A DNA stretch of 64,000 bases from Chrysoperla carnea (taxonomy: Eukaryota; Arthropoda; Insecta; Neuroptera; Chrysopidae). Location of the stretch: assembly GCF_905475395.1 (NCBI RefSeq), contig NC_058338.1:2047001-2111000 (forward strand). The letters are read 5' to 3'. Shown here piece after piece: positions 15,001 through 24,480 of the stretch. The position numbers and the translations under genes are program-made. The notes below the pieces were generated by a model. That model was not told the DNA's origin. It did not search any database and saw only the letters and a program-made list of their open reading frames with translations. Numbering within the stretch: position 1 is the first letter of the stretch; each line of letters begins with the position of its first letter.

Positions 15001-18000
15001 GAAGCAAATCGATTACTATAATCATTGTATAATTTAATGTCAAAAACATCCATACTTTGAACTGTTCCAAAAATTTTTGGTCCTGCAGCAAAATAAGAGT
15101 CAATGAACGACTTTTGAATTTTCAGAATGAATAGATAGAAAACTGTCAAATAAAAAGAGTTTCAGCCAAATTGACCGATTTGGTCTAGAAATATAAATTT
15201 TCTATTGGGAATATTAACTGAATTTTTATATACAGACTGTGTTCAAAAGCATTTCTAATAGAGAATCAACATTTAAGGATGTACGAACGCCAGGAGTCTA
15301 ATTTGGTTTTTGATCTGGCCAAAGTCAAAATCAATTCTGGAAATTTTAGGAGGGTTATTGTAGAATCAGAAAAATTCCTCTTTTACAGTGGTGAAGACCA
15401 AAACGACTTTTTCAAAAAGAAATAAAAAAAAATATATCGAGGTCTTTTAAATTTGACTCTTGAAAATTTTCCAAAAATTTTGGACGAGTTCATAAAATGG
15501 AAATAAATAAACAAAATTATTATAAATAAAAAAATAATAATAATAATTTTAAATAAAATTTTAAATTTGATTATTTCGATGTAAAATTTGTTTGTAAACT
15601 CAAAGACGAACTAACACTACCTTAAAGGCATATTTAGAATATCTTCTCCGGTTAATGCCGATTGTGAATTTCTATTGTAATTCCATCTAACGAGAAAAAA
15701 ATTATAATTAAATTGTCACAGTATATAAATGGTCCAAGAGCCAGCCAATTCTAGTCAACTCTCCTCGCATAACACTTCACTTCAATTCAATTCAAAGCTT
15801 AATAGGTCTAGGAGACAGTCGTACATTTTGACAGTCATTCCAAAACGACTAGAAATTTAAACGGCTGCTGTAAAGCATACGCTTAATTTTCTTTAATAAG
15901 GTATCAATCGAACTTTTATTTTGTAATGTGTTATATGAATAAATTTAGCTACTGACGATGGTTGCATTATAAATTTCTGTAATTATCGATATCTGAAAGA
16001 CCTTTAAAAGTGTTATTATTGGAGGGTTTACTATGATCAGCTTTGTTTACTATTTTAAATATAAAACGAGTAAATGGACAATTAACAAAAACAATTTTAA
16101 AGCTAGAAAATTCGAGAATAGAAATAAATTGAAAAATAAAATGATTGATAAACATACTTTTCTTGATCCATTGTATTGTAGGATCCACATGGTTGATGTT
16201 TCACGCATGAATGTGCCGTTTTAACATTATTCATAATATCCATAATATCCCATGCTCTGGATTCATCTTCATTTGTTGACTTTGAAATATCTGTAATTCA
16301 TCAAGAAAATCCATATTATACCGATAATTCCGACATACTCGCATAGACTTTAAGGGTTCCGTTGTCTGTATTTTGAATAAAAAGGATTTTACTACTGCAA
16401 TAAAAAGTTTCAAATAACTTTTACCCTCACGTAGGCCACACTTCGGATCCTTCAAGTAAAGACTTTGATCGAGGATAGTCTATGAATGCTTTGAGGAAGT
16501 GAACCGCCTGGCACAAAATAGCACGGTCAGACTGATCTGGGTACAAGGCCACTCTGGCGTTAAATGCCCCTTTCATCTGAGCCTGTCATTCCCATAGCAA
16601 GATGTTCCGTAACTTACCGAATCAAAGAATGGCTAAGAGAGAGGGATCGTTTAAAACATCTCTTTCACCGGAGTCTTTCTGAAAATCTCACTTGTAAGGC
16701 CTGTATGGAGGATGATAAAGCCTACATCCATCTTATTTGCGAGACCAGGACGTCAGGTTAAGAATGTTTGAGTCTGAAATCGTGGATCGATCAATCCTGA
16801 GAGAAATCCCAGCAAAAAAGCTGTGGACTATTCTAGCCTAAACAGAATCCTATACCTACAACTGCTTAAAATAGCATCCTATCCGAAGACATCTTGCCTT
16901 CGGGTGACCGATTGTTCTCTCATGCAAGGCAGAGAATTTTTTTTCAAATTTGATAGCTTATACATCACGAAATATTTAGCGTTCCCCCACTACGATTGAA
17001 ATACAAACCTGTTGTCGGTACTGATGGTATTTCTACATTTTCAATTCCTTCTAGATGACTATTTAATGGAATATTAGTTTTTGGTTTTGATTTGGCAGTC
17101 ATACGTGATGCAATCCTATGCGGAACATTTGGAATTGCCTGTAAAAAATAAATTTAGTATTGAAAAATGATTTTGTCACTCGAGTTCAATGACACTTCAA
17201 ACATAGCTAAGAACACTCTCCATTAAATTATCTTTGAAATGCAACAAAAAAAATCAAAATTGGTTCACCCGTTTAGGCGCTACACACACACACACACACA
17301 CACACACAAAACTTAGCGGTTAAACCTACAACATCCCTTTTTTGATTTGGGGGTTATAAAAAAGTCTTTATTGATAAATTTTAATTAGGTGGGTCAACTG
17401 TCTCAAGGTCATCTAAATTAAATTTACTAAATCGGCGGATAAATCGATAAATATATATTAACTTACCCCATCGTCATCTGGTTCCAGTTCCGTATACGAT
17501 TGTGGTGGATTATTAACTTTTAATAACAATTCCAAAGCTAATTGTTTGCTCATGTTAGTTTGAAAAAATTGATGCTGAAATAAAAATAATATATAAAGAT
17601 TTACGCCAACAAGATTCGACCCAAATTCTGAATTTTTTTTTAATTATTTACCTGTAATAATTTCTCTGCATTTGGTCGTTTCTTTGGGTTTTTGGTCAGG
17701 GCATACTTTAAAAAATTATGAAATGTTGGACTCCTATAGAAAAATAAAACAGGAAACAGAAATAATCAAGATAATCCTCAAGGATTTCCTCACACGAATC
17801 GACCGACTTAGTCATAAATATAAAAAGATTTACCATTTATCACGATCCTTTAACGTCGGTGGTTTAAAACCACTCTTCGACATTAAAAACAACGCTCGCA
17901 TCGGATGTAAATCAAACATTGGCGGTTGTAATTCAGCTAATTCAATAGCTGTTATACCGCATGCCCAAATATCACAGAGTTGATTGTAACCACCTTTACG

Positions 18001-21000
18001 TTCCACTGCAGCCACTTCAGGTGCCATCCAATATGGTGTACCAATAAATGATTTACGTTTATTTATTGTTGCTGTTATTTGTGCTGATACACCAAAATCA
18101 GCTAATTTTACATCACCACAATCGGTTAGTAAAATATTCGCTCCTTTAATATCTCTGTAAATCAATTACAATTAAGCATTACAAACTTGGGACTAAACCT
18201 AGTATACCTTGATATATTCCATATACATGGTAATAATATAGAAAAAATTTTACCTATGCATTTTACCCATACTATGAAGATATGCGAGTCCAACAAGCGT
18301 TTCTCGACACATGTACGCGATTTGATTTTCATTTAACGGTCCAGTAACTTGAAAGAAAAAAAAAATTCACATACACAATTATTAAACGCCACTTTTTTAT
18401 TACACTTTCAATTTTAAAAACAAACTTACTATGATAGATATCCTGTAAGGAACCCCCACCACAATATTCCATACAAATCCATAATTTATCACGTCGTAAA
18501 TAACTACCATAATATGCGATTATATTTGGATGTCGACAATCTCGCATCATTAAAATTTCTTGCTGAATTATTTGAAAATCATCGCCTGGCTCCAGTTTAA
18601 TTACTTTAATCGCAGCTAAATCATTGGATGACAATCGTTTGGCCTAAAAAAAAAAACAGAAATCATTCAAATTAAATCTATATTAACAAAATTTATGTAT
18701 TACGTGTTGAATCTTCAAAGATTCGGGAAATCGGGAATAATCCAGAAAGGAATGAGATAATAATAATAATAATAATACATAAGAGGAGTACAGCAAATGG
18801 GTCCCTAGCACAAAAACAAAAGGGTTCTCTGTGAGACGTCTCCGGATAAGAGATGTTATTTTAATCCTTTAAGATGAAGTTAAAGGATTCTATCGAGGTC
18901 AGACGCCACGCAGAAAGCCCACAACTTCTTCGCCAGAATTTCTCCCAGGTTTCAAACCCAAACATTCTAAACCTAACGTCCTGAAAGTTTCTGCAAGTAC
19001 AGAACATGTATGGAGGTCCATCAGAAATTCCTATGTTATGAAGATGGTAGTTCCATCGACAGTGTCCTATCAACAGTTCCACCACCCTTCTCTGTTTGTT
19101 ATACACTGTTTGGCATGCCGTATGCCCTTCGCAAAGTCCTAATAATCAAGATGGGTTTGTCTAACCATTCCTTGATTCGGTAAATTATGAAACATTCTGC
19201 AATGGGAATGACAAGCTCAGATGAAAGGGACGTTTGAGAATAGTGCGCTGTTTCGTTCCTTTTAACACCAGAATGATCCGGCACCCAGATATTTAGTGCC
19301 ATGTGATTCAATTCTTCGAAGCAAGTATATTTATTTACTAAACTCTTGATTATCTATTTATTTAACGACCAGGATCATTTTGAATCGATCAGAAGAGAAA
19401 AATTTTAAAAAAGTCATCTTCTGCGAAATCTAAAATGATTTTTATATAGAATTCCGATTTCGAAGATATTAATTGATCGCATAATTAAAGAATAAAAAGG
19501 TAAGGTGAAGTATATAAAGGTGGACAAGGTGTGCCAGTGGATTTATCCTGGCAGAAATATTTTTTGCTAGGATTTTTTACTGGTGTGACATATTTTGGTC
19601 AAGTTTTGAGTTGTCACACCGAGATACTGCGAAAGTAGAACACAAAACGAACAAATTAAAAAAAAAAACAAAAAAGAAAGTAATTCCGTGATTAAGATAA
19701 AATTTTATTGACTTTATAAATTAAAAATCGGTGTGGCAAACCTTTCTGCCACGATAAGAGCTGTCACACCAAATTTTCCGGGTGGCAAGCATGCTGAACG
19801 CTTAGGCCTGGCAGTGTATCACGACTACTACAGGAGCTGTCACAGTGATGACGAGGAGAAGACAATGTCTCATCTTCTCTGTCACTGCCCAGCTCTTGTC
19901 ATGAGGAGATGGACTTACTTAAGCCAGTCTCTCTTTGACGACCTCTCCGATCTAAAGTCAGTCGACGTCAAAGCCCTCCTGCTGTTCTTAAACAACTCCA
20001 AATGGTTCATGGAGTAGTGGCCGGAGATGGGCCAACCGATTTACGGTATCACAACGGACTCTATAGTCTAAGTGTGTCCCACCCCAGGACAATCATTCTA
20101 ACCTAACCTAACCTCGTTTGAAAGGTAATTTAATGGAGAGTGCTCTTAGCTACAATTAAAGTGCGAGTTTAGGATTCCGTACCCGGAACAAATAAAAAAT
20201 AGGCGATGATAATCAAAATTGGATTGGGTTGGCTTGAGGAATTTCAGTTTGGAGAAAACTCGAAGGCAAAAGGTAATTTAATGGAGAGTGTTCTTAGATA
20301 CGTTTTAAGTGCGAGTTTAGGGTTCCGTATCCTAAACAACTTGTTTCTTGTTAAAGCAATTTGATTAATTTGAACACTGAAGAAGTTCAAAATGAAGCAA
20401 CTATGTTAGGAATGTATTCTGGTGATTTAGAAAAGTGCTTTTTATGAACGTGATTTTATAGGTTCTAAGAAATGAAGAGCTTGAAACTAAGGATCCTAAA
20501 AATAAAGCTTTTGATAGTTTTTTATTACGAGAGGCGCTAATTTTTAAATAATATTTACATAATAAAACAAAAAAGGGGTACCTAGCACCTAGACCAAGAG
20601 TCTTCTATGTCCTCCTTGAGAACGATCTGTTACCCGAAGACGAGACGTTTTCGGGTAAAGGGCGCTATTAAAATCAGATCAAAAGGATTCTGTCGAGGCC
20701 GGACACCACACAGAAAGCCCACAACATCTCCGTAGCGATCTCTCCCAAGGTTTAACTGGATCCAAGGTTTTAGACCCGAACATTCTGGTCTTTAGGTGCA
20801 CATATAACATGTATTGAGGTTTCAGCCGAGGTTTCGTTATCCTCATATTATGAAGGTGACAGTTCAATCAACCAATGTCCTGTCAATTAGTCCCACCATC
20901 CTTCTCAACTGTGCTCTAGTAATTTTCAGACGAGCACAGTTGAATGGCCTAGCTGTGGTTGGTTATACACAGTTTGTCCTGTCGATATTTACATACAATC

Positions 21001-21207
21001 CGTCGTTATAAGCAATGTCACTATAACCGATTTTTAATTGGTATATATATTTAGTGCGAGAGATGAACAAAGATTTGATACAAATTAAATACAGGTTACC
21101 TTATAGACATCGCCATAGGTTCCACTTCCAATACGTTGAATTAACTCGTATTCATCTTGTGGATTTCGTCGTGAAATGTCAGAACTTAAAACTGCACCTT
21201 GGGCCAT
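6096..21207 (-). CDS. hppy: MAP4K3/5-type Ste20 kinase (happyhour-like), 18 exons, 952 aa
   Basis: Germinal-centre kinase-I family serine/threonine kinase; relatives act upstream of JNK and TORC1 in the cytosol. Exons: 21207-21100, 18643-18430, 18347-18254, 18154-17834, 17733-17652, 17574-17467, 17138-17009, 16290-16158, 15686-15621, 13352-13314, 10109-10065, 9435-8976, 8578-8374, 7912-7644, 7458-7314, 6936-6712, 6636-6510, 6183-6096. All phases join and the total is 2859 nt. Kinase domain about 20-275: P-loop G27-x-G29-x-x-G32, K49, HRD 138-140, DFG 158-160, activation loop [12 protein letters not shown]. Then an RxxS- and PP-rich linker and a C-terminal citron-homology (CNH) domain from about residue 590, with [16 protein letters not shown] and a [10 protein letters not shown] end as in MAP4K3/5. 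Exons 9-11 are the least certain; the 39-nt exon encodes [13 protein letters not shown], a family hallmark. MAP4K3 versus MAP4K5 cannot be separated in insects. Confidence 0.93.
6439..6480. repeat. Two-copy 20-bp tandem repeat
   Basis: The unit 'aagaccactccctccctcct' occurs twice back to back inside the last part of the MAP4K gene, between its final coding exons. It is a simple local duplication. Confidence 0.8.
7119..7190 (+). mobile_element. Short LINE (CCHC-tail family) fragment
   Basis: The stretch 'catcttgattactgggactt' followed by 'gcgcagggcatacgac' matches the same segment in the longer non-LTR fragment at 43085-43290 and, reversed, the one near 19100-19150. It lies in the MAP4K intron between the exons ending at 7314 and starting at 6936. 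Confidence 0.45.
7975..8180 (+). mobile_element. Half of an ACAGGGTG foldback element
   Basis: It begins ACAGGGTGTTTTATTTTTTA and continues 'gttgacatatgcttgaaactcgataac', matching the end sequences of the elements at 23311-23966 and 54238-54564. The opposite terminus was not found, so this is a truncated copy inside a MAP4K intron. Confidence 0.5.
16445..16900 (+). mobile_element. Decayed LINE 3' end (RNase H plus CCHC tail)
   Basis: Translated pieces read as a non-LTR ORF2 C-terminus: [11 protein letters not shown] (end of RNase H), then [16 protein letters not shown], then [17 protein letters not shown], the Cys-Cys-His-Cys tail. Frameshifts separate the blocks, so it is dead. It sits in the MAP4K intron between the exons starting at 17138 and 16290. 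Related pieces are at 18790-19330, 20570-21000, 43085-43290, 53345-53680, 55690-56020 and 57500-58110. Confidence 0.65.
17195..17352 (+). repeat. Dispersed repeat family C, copy 2, with (CA)n
   Basis: It has the family blocks 'acatagctaagaacactc', 'gtttaggcgctac' and 'agcggttaaacc...catccctttttt'. The CAGA-rich middle has become a pure (AC)n run at about 17282-17308. It is in the intron between MAP4K exons 6 and 7. Confidence 0.55.
18186..18237 (-). repeat. Small fragment of repeat family A
   Basis: The stretch 'aaacttgggactaaacctag' followed by 'ttccatatacatggtaat' is the reverse-oriented outer end of repeat family A. It lies in the 99-bp intron between MAP4K exons 3 and 4, so it must be short enough to leave splicing intact. 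Confidence 0.5.
18790..19330 (-). mobile_element. Decayed LINE 3' end (CCHC-tail family)
   Basis: On the minus strand two frames encode [15 protein letters not shown] (RNase H end), [10 protein letters not shown], then a tail [20 protein letters not shown] and [14 protein letters not shown]. The order matches non-LTR ORF2 C-termini, but frameshifts break it. The 3' flank has the conserved 'ctagcac' and 'aagggttctctgtgag' blocks shared with 20570-21000. It lies in MAP4K intron 1. Confidence 0.65.
19640..20117 (+). mobile_element. R1-like LINE 3' end, tail of TAACC repeats
   Basis: The frame 19733-20017 encodes the extreme C-terminus of a non-LTR ORF2, with [18 protein letters not shown] and an [10 protein letters not shown] end, then a stop. 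A 3' UTR follows and ends at about 20095-20115 in CTAACCTAACCTAACC. That tail is the complement of TTAGG, the usual insect telomere repeat. Related pieces are at 36064-36482, 38970-39690 and 56785-57090. It is in MAP4K intron 1. Confidence 0.65.
20118..20345 (-). repeat. Repeat family C, two tandem reverse pieces
   Basis: The block 'ggtaatttaatggagagtg' followed by 'tcttag' and 'gcgagtttagg..tccgta' occurs twice, at about 20124-20183 and 20271-20330. It is the reverse of the 'acactctccattaaattacc' block in the other family C copies. This suggests a small duplication after insertion. Confidence 0.5.
20570..21000 (-). mobile_element. Decayed LINE 3' end (CCHC-tail family)
   Basis: On the minus strand 20867-20679 encodes a broken tail with [25 protein letters not shown] and no intact zinc knuckle. 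The 3' flank 'gcacctagaccaagagtctt' and the 'gaagacgagacgttttcggg' block recur at 57990-58080 in the opposite orientation. It is the third LINE end in MAP4K intron 1. Confidence 0.6.
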
Positions 21208-21477
21208 TATTATTGAATTGTTATTGAAGGTGTTATAAAGACAATGATGTTGGCTAATTGATTTCCGTTGTATTTACATTCTAAATCAATATTTTGTTAA
21301 GATGTTTTGTTGATTGATTAAGTTTATATTTAAGTTTTAATTTTGTTTATAAATTTATTATTTGTAATACTTAAAATTGACAAGACATACGCCTTCAGTG
21401 ATTTTGGCATAGCGATGTATATTGGATTGGTATTAAATGTTCATAGAGTACATCATCACTCAACTTTTGACTTATAT

Positions 21478-21690
21478 CATGGAGGTTATAAAGAAGGAGA
21501 ACGATCGCTACGTGCTAAAGCATTAGCGCGTCTGTCCCTAAAAATTTGTATGATTTATAGTTCATTTTAGCGTACTACAGCCCGCATTTAATGAGACAAC
21601 TTAGCGATCACAAGCGCCTCACTTATTTTGTCCATATTTTGGGGACAATATTTTCTATTGCGATCGTTCTTCTTCTTTATAACCTCCATG
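21478..21690. repeat. Inverted repeat with 36-bp arms
   Basis: The arms CATGGAGGTTATAAAGAAGG (continuing AGAACGATCGC) at 21478 and its complement ending at 21690 differ by one base over about 31. The inner parts are much less alike. A short frame through the left arm is not a gene. Confidence 0.65.
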
Positions 21691-22029
21691 ACTTATATTA
21701 ATAGTTCATAGAGAACTATTACTATCAAAATATATTATATAAGGTGTTTACTGTTTAATTATCACAGGTCTGCGACGAAAAAAACTGCATAGGATTTTTT
21801 TACATTTTTTTCTTATAAATTTTGACCTCCCAAAAACAGGAAAACTATTCCAAACATTCTATGACAGGTTTTCATAGATATTTGTAACAACATAAACTAG
21901 TCTTAAAGTAGTATGATTGCTCAATGAAAAATTAGCTTCGCTTTCAATGCGGTTATTCTGTGCATATGGATGAAAACTAACTATAACAATTTGGCCATTA
22001 CCCTAGAAAGAAAATCAAATATCAGGACC

Positions 22030-22600
22030 ATTAATGGATGGTTTGTGGGGACTTCAAAATACTCACGATGCTTTTGGGTCAGAAGGCAGGCTGTATACTA
22101 AATACCCATGCTTCTTATGCTTATGGGATAGTAGAGCCAGAAAACAGCACTGGACTTAAAGTTATTGGCCACCCCGAGAAACTTTAAAACCTGGGGAGAA
22201 AAATGTTATCAATATTACTTTGGTGCCGCCAGAAAAAGTTTTGTTGCCACTTCTCCATATCAAATTGGGGTTAATGAAACAATTTTTAAAATCACTGCAA
22301 AAGGATGGAGACTGTTTTAAATATCTATGTACAACAAAATTCCCGAAGCTGTCAGAAACAAAGTTGAAAGAGGGAGTTTCATCAGAAGGCTTTTAACTGA
22401 CACTCTCTTTGTGGAAATTATGAATAAGAAAAAAGAAGCTTGGGTATCGTTCAAGAATGTAGTGCGAAAGTTTTTGGGAAATACTAAGAATCCTGACTAC
22501 AAAACCATTGTAGTATTGTGAATATTTTCCTGAAAACCTGGGAGCTTACAGTTATCGAGTGACAGTACCAAAGAAGGTGGGATGTCACTATGATTGCGGG
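22030..22600 (+). pseudogene. Decayed transposon-associated insect gene fragment
   Basis: Stitched across frames the plus strand reads KYPCFLCLWDSRARKQHW, then VLLPLLHIKLGLMKQFLKSL, then KKEAWVSFK and VVRKFLGNTKNPDYKTIV, then YFPENLGAYS. I recognise this order from a large, uncharacterised protein family that is multi-copy in many arthropod genomes and behaves like a mobile-element gene. Stops and frameshifts (for example after 'ggactt' at 22155 and near 22400) make it dead. The family's function is unknown to me, and the match is from memory, not a search. Confidence 0.6.
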
Positions 22601-23310
22601 CCACTGTATAATTTTTAATAAACGAGTGCTTTTCTCTAGCTGTCGTATGAAGTTTTACACAAAAAAGTGGGATCCGGTGATCCTTCTGCGACCACAGTGC
22701 CTTTAAGAAGATAAAAACGGCCCTACCCACTACACCAGGAACTATTTGGAAAATAGAAATTAATGTAAATCTTTTAATAATCACAAATTTATTTATTTTT
22801 TTTATTAAATATAATTACGTTTCAAATACATTTACAGGGGCGTATTTAAATCAATTTTAAACACAAGTCATTGGGAAAAAATACTTTTTTTATGTAGCGA
22901 ATCATTAACTTTGAACATGCAATTTCAAATCGCTGCATAAAAAATCGAGGCATGCTTTCAAATTATTATCGTATTCAGACCCGTGTGCACAGTAGGGTGT
23001 TTTAGGTGGCAACCCCCTCCCCTCCTACCCAAATTGAGAATATCTCCACATAAGTTTGAACTAACAATAAAATCTTATAAATGCGACCATTTATGAAACG
23101 CATTTCCACTGACTAGTTACCCGTTCAACCTATTTTGGCATTGATTTATTTTTTTAATGCATATTTTGAGCCCGGTACATTTTTTAAGTCGAGTTTAGAA
23201 AAAAGAGTTTCTTGGTTTTATTGACTTTATAAATCTAACATAATCAACGAAAGTTTGAACATCCCCCCCCCCCTTGAATGTGATTATTGTGCACGGGTCT
23301 GATCGGACTA

Positions 23311-23966
23311 TACAGGGTGTTAAGTTGACATATACGTGAAATACGAAAAATAAGTTTAATCGAGGAAAATGCTTCAAACGAAAAATGTTAGTTTCAAAGG
23401 TACACATCTTATACCAGCATCGAATTCGATCTAAGTATTCACGTTCAATTAAAATCTCACTCTGATTCATAACTGATAAACATTAGATGAACGCTTGAAA
23501 TTAGAAAGTTGTTCTTTATAAATATACAAACATTTTTTGGTTTTGTTTTGTAAATCATAACAAAAAATTTAGCTTTTTGTGCGTTTGTTCACCCAATTTG
23601 AATAAAAATGGTCTTTATTAGAAAAACAAACCACTTTTATTGGATTTATTGAAAATTGTTTTTCAAGCAGTGCCTAGATTTTGCAGAAACAATTATACGA
23701 AAAAACTATTCTGGGTAAAACTTATCAATCCGTTTTCGCTTAAACTGTACGGTTTTCGAAAAAAATGTTTTAAACGGAAAAATGGTACTTTATTCATCAA
23801 TAATAATTTTTCTTTTAGAGCTTTTCAATAATAATTTAGCTAGAAAATCTAAGTTAAATTTGATGTCTGCAAAAGATGTGCACCTACACACCCAATATTT
23901 TTTGCTTAAAGCAGTTTTATCTCGATAAAAGTTATTTTTCGAATTTCAAACATATGTCACCCTGTA
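23311..23966. mobile_element. ACAGGGTG foldback element, 0.66 kb
   Basis: The left end TACAGGGTGTTAAGTTGACA and the right end 'catatgtcaccctgta' are inverted copies over roughly 45 bases with a few changes. The family includes the complete copy at 54238-54564 and the half copy at 7975. The 63-aa and 91-aa frames inside are not supported as genes. Confidence 0.7.
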
Positions 23967-24191
23967 TAATCAAACAAAAAAATAACTAATTTTTTTTTCT
24001 TCACTTTTTTAAAAAGCAAATTAAAGTCTTATTATTTTTTTTTTTATTAATTTATATCAAAAATAGGAACAATCTGTGACAAAATTGCAAGACCTTCTTT
24101 TTTTTTTGTATTATGCCACAAATTTCCAAAAATGTTTGTAATCTTACAAAAGAATATTACATAAATAGATCATAATTATTCTATTAGCCTT

Positions 24192-24378
24192 GGAGCCCGT
24201 CACAGTAAAACTGCACTTACACCAATTTCGAATTTTCGCATATGAATCATAGGTACAATATGTACTAGGTGTGCCAGGATAAACCTAGTACATATTGTAC
24301 CCATCGTTAAATAGTATTAATTCATATGCGAACTTTCGAAATCCATGTTGTAAGTGCAGTTTTACTGTGACGGGCTCC
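24192..24378. mobile_element. Near-perfect 187-bp palindromic MITE
   Basis: The ends GGAGCCCGTCACAGTAAAAC and GTTTTACTGTGACGGGCTCC are perfect complements. The pairing continues through 'tgcacttaca' and 'aggtacaatatgtacta' almost to the centre at the 'ggtgtgccaggata' loop. Half copies are at 43330-43430 and 58916-58996. It lies about 100 bp past the IWS1 stop codon, in its likely 3' UTR. Confidence 0.75.
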
Positions 24379-24480
24379 CCGCTTATATCTCCATTATTTC
24401 TTTAAAAATAATATGTACAACAATTTATGTGACAATTGTCTGTCTTCCAAAAAAATAAAAAATAAAAACATTTTGTATGT

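Larger units (their letters stand above)
21208..24480. other. Intergenic region between MAP4K and IWS1
   Basis: I see no conserved exon here. The stretch holds an inverted repeat at 21478-21690, a decayed transposon-associated gene near 22030-22600, and two foldback elements at 23311-23966 and 24192-24378. The MAP4K promoter should lie just right of 21207, but no clear core element stands out in the AT-rich sequence. Confidence 0.7.
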
